DNA from: Sphingomonas sp. | GTDB lineage: Bacteria; Pseudomonadota; Alphaproteobacteria; Sphingomonadales; Sphingomonadaceae | Direction: 5' to 3' | DNA: 64,000 nucleotides | Assembly (NCBI RefSeq): GCF_017744835.1 | Contig: NZ_JAGIAM010000001.1 | Span: forward strand, 496,001-560,000 | Shown: in pieces, positions 62,547 through 64,000 of the stretch | How the letters are laid out: every line of letters starts with the position of its first letter | How positions within the stretch are numbered: position 1 is the first letter of the stretch | Notes under the pieces: generated by a model | What the model was told of the DNA's origin: nothing | Seen by the model: the letters and a program-made list of their open reading frames with translations, nothing else | The model's database searches: none | Position numbers and translations under genes: made by a program

Positions 62547-63470
62547 ATGACCCAGGCCGCTATCGCTATCCAGGACCTTTGCAAAACCTATGCGGGCGGC
62601 AAGCGCGCGCTCGACGGGGTGAGCTTCGACGTGCCGCGCGGGCAGATCTTCGGGCTGCTCGGCCCCAACGGCGCGGGCAAGTCGACGCTGATCAACATCC
62701 TCGCCGGGCTGGTCAACAAGACCAGCGGCACCGCGTCGATCTGGGGCTTCGACATCGACGCGCACCCGCGCAACGCCAAGGCGTCGATCGGCATCGTCAA
62801 CCAGGAGATCACCTTCGATCCCTTCTTCACGCCGCGCGAGACGCTGGAGATCCAGGCCGGCCTCTACGGCGTGCGCAAGGACCGGTTCGACGCGATGGCG
62901 CTGCTCCGCGCCGTGCATCTGGAGGACAAGGCGGAGGCCTATTCACGCACGCTTTCGGGCGGGATGAAGCGGCGGCTGATGGTCGCCAAGGCGATGGTCC
63001 ATTCGCCGCCGATCATCGTGCTCGACGAGCCCACCGCGGGCGTCGACGTCGAGCTTCGCCAGCAGCTCTGGGCCTATGTGAAGGAGCTCAACGCGCGCGG
63101 CGTGACCGTGGTGCTGACCACCCATTATCTCGAAGAAGCCGAGGAGCTCTGCGACCGGATCGCGATCATCAACCACGGCAAGCTGATCGCTAACAAGCCC
63201 ACGCGCGAGCTGGTCGGCATGGCGCAGGAGAAAGTGGTCGAGGTGACCGTCGACCGCGACGTGCCCGGCCTGCCGCAGAACCAGTGCTTCCAGAAGATCG
63301 AGCTGAAGGCCGATCGAACGCTGGTGATCACCTATCGCAAGGATCAGGCGAACGCCGGGGAAGTGCTCGGCGCCGTCCAGACCGCGGGTTACGGGATCGT
63401 CGACGTTTCGACGCGCGAGGCGGACCTCGAGGACGTGTTCCTCAACCTGACGCGGGCCGCGAATGGCTGA
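62547..63470 (+). CDS. ABC transporter ATP-binding protein (ABC-2 type export)
   Basis: ATPase subunit of 307 aa. Walker A LLGPNGAGKSTLINILAG, signature TLSGGMKRRLMVAKAMVH, Walker B IIVLDEPTAGVDVELRQQL and H-loop TTHYLEEAEELCDRIAIIN are all present. A C-terminal domain of about 80 residues after position 220 is typical of CcmA/DrrA-type exporters. A permease gene does not follow: nadB starts 7 bp inside its end, so the permease must lie elsewhere. ATG 62547 is used. Confidence 0.92.
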   Translation: MTQAAIAIQDLCKTYAGGKRALDGVSFDVPRGQIFGLLGPNGAGKSTLINILAGLVNKTSGTASIWGFDIDAHPRNAKASIGIVNQEITFDPFFTPRETLEIQAGLYGVRKDRFDAMALLRAVHLEDKAEAYSRTLSGGMKRRLMVAKAMVHSPPIIVLDEPTAGVDVELRQQLWAYVKELNARGVTVVLTTHYLEEAEELCDRIAIINHGKLIANKPTRELVGMAQEKVVEVTVDRDVPGLPQNQCFQKIELKADRTLVITYRKDQANAGEVLGAVQTAGYGIVDVSTREADLEDVFLNLTRAANG

Positions 63471-64000
63471 GGCGCGTACTTCCGATATTCTCGTCATCGG
63501 ATCGGGCGCGGCGGGGCTTACCGCCGCGCTCAACCTGGCCGAGCGGTTCAAGGTCACCGTGCTCGCCAAGGGCGGGCTCAACGAAGGCTCGACGGCCTGG
63601 GCGCAGGGCGGGATCGCCGCGGTGCTCGAGCCGGGCGACACGTTCGAGAGCCATGTCGAGGACACGATGATCGCGGGCGCGGGCCTCAACGACCGCGCGA
63701 CCGTCGAGATGGTGGTCGAGAACGCCCCCGCGGCGATCGACCGGCTGGCCAAGCTGGGCGTGCCGTTCAACACCGAAGGCAATGCGCTACACCTGACGCG
63801 CGAGGGCGGGCACAGCCATCGCCGCATCGTCCATGTCAACGACGCCACCGGCTGGGCGGTGCAGGAGGCGTTGCTAAAGGCCGCGCGCGCGCATCCGAAC
63901 ATCACGCTCGTGCCAGACATGGTGGTGATCGACCTCGCCACCAGCCGACACGAGATGCGCTATTCGGGGGCGGGCAATGTCTGGGGCGTCTATGCCTTCA
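63463..64000 (+). CDS. nadB: L-aspartate oxidase NadB (3' partial)
   Basis: First enzyme of NAD synthesis from aspartate, a FAD flavoprotein. The 179 visible residues begin with ILVIGSGAAGLTAALNLAER (FAD dinucleotide loop). LNEGSTAWAQGGIAAVLEPG follows, the region that closes over the flavin in NadB, and TREGGHSHRRIVHVNDATGW carries the catalytic His/Arg. ATG 63463 overlaps the ABC gene end by 8 nt. The gene continues beyond 64000; nadA and nadC are not visible. Confidence 0.93.
   Translation, partial: MAEARTSDILVIGSGAAGLTAALNLAERFKVTVLAKGGLNEGSTAWAQGGIAAVLEPGDTFESHVEDTMIAGAGLNDRATVEMVVENAPAAIDRLAKLGVPFNTEGNALHLTREGGHSHRRIVHVNDATGWAVQEALLKAARAHPNITLVPDMVVIDLATSRHEMRYSGAGNVWGVYAF

Overview
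The window looks like a chromosomal segment of a high-GC alphaproteobacterium, most likely a sphingomonad (Sphingomonas or a relative). The evidence is the gene content (outer-membrane TonB-dependent receptors, many GST and SRPBCC proteins, a zf-CHCC/TldD/NAT/DUF2007 gene block next to glnK-amtB, and a branched-chain 2-oxoacid dehydrogenase operon), extreme GC bias at third codon positions, and an inverted-repeat element built from GC-rich palindromes. No 16S rRNA or other species marker is present, so the assignment is inference.

The window has two different halves. Positions 1-35,225 read as accessory DNA. They hold short regulator-plus-enzyme modules, two pairs of paralogues, several gene-poor stretches with decayed reading frames, and at the right end a tyrosine-recombinase integrase followed by the 3' 45 nt of a tRNA-Arg(CCG) gene. 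That fragment is best read as one attachment site of an integrated element whose body lies to the left. Modules from left to right: a quinone reductase (cut by the window start); an MFS exporter divergent from a TetR regulator with two matching operators; a TonB receptor behind a TPR/HEXXH protein; a DUF1579-like/DoxX-like/AraC operon; a saccharopine-dehydrogenase-like/PEP-mutase/creatininase operon; a Tat-exported alpha/beta hydrolase divergent from an XRE regulator; a DHFR-like reductase; a quinone-oxidoreductase/HxlR pair; an Lrp/PLP-ammonia-lyase/M20 peptidase/GST/GNAT run; a lipoprotein; a DUF1624-like membrane protein; PcaD with LysR; a DUF2975/YozG-type pair; a double aspartic-protease protein; a second DoxX-like protein; a second lipoprotein; an AraC regulator; and the integrase.

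Positions 35,226-64,000 read as a compact core-like chromosome with many start/stop overlaps. They contain a TonB receptor, a GntP permease with a patatin, a GST, a DUF2339 membrane protein, the operon bkdA1-bkdA2-bkdB (E1 alpha, E1 beta, E2) with a GNAT and a PP2C-like gene at its tail, BioY, YciI, RarD, an ArsR-VOC-SRPBCC-SRPBCC operon with twin operators, a fatty-acid hydroxylase/GMC oxidoreductase pair, the nitrogen-control operon glnK-amtB with a visible sigma-54 promoter and an intrinsic terminator, arylamine N-acetyltransferase, TldD, an ABC ATPase, and the start of nadB (cut by the window end).

The most notable single items are an in-frame 120-bp inverted-repeat element that became 40 codons of the E2 linker, the tRNA-Arg attachment scar beside the integrase, the twin operators of the TetR and ArsR genes (one covering the start codon), and two paralogous lipoproteins with Pro/Thr linkers that belong to no family I recognise.
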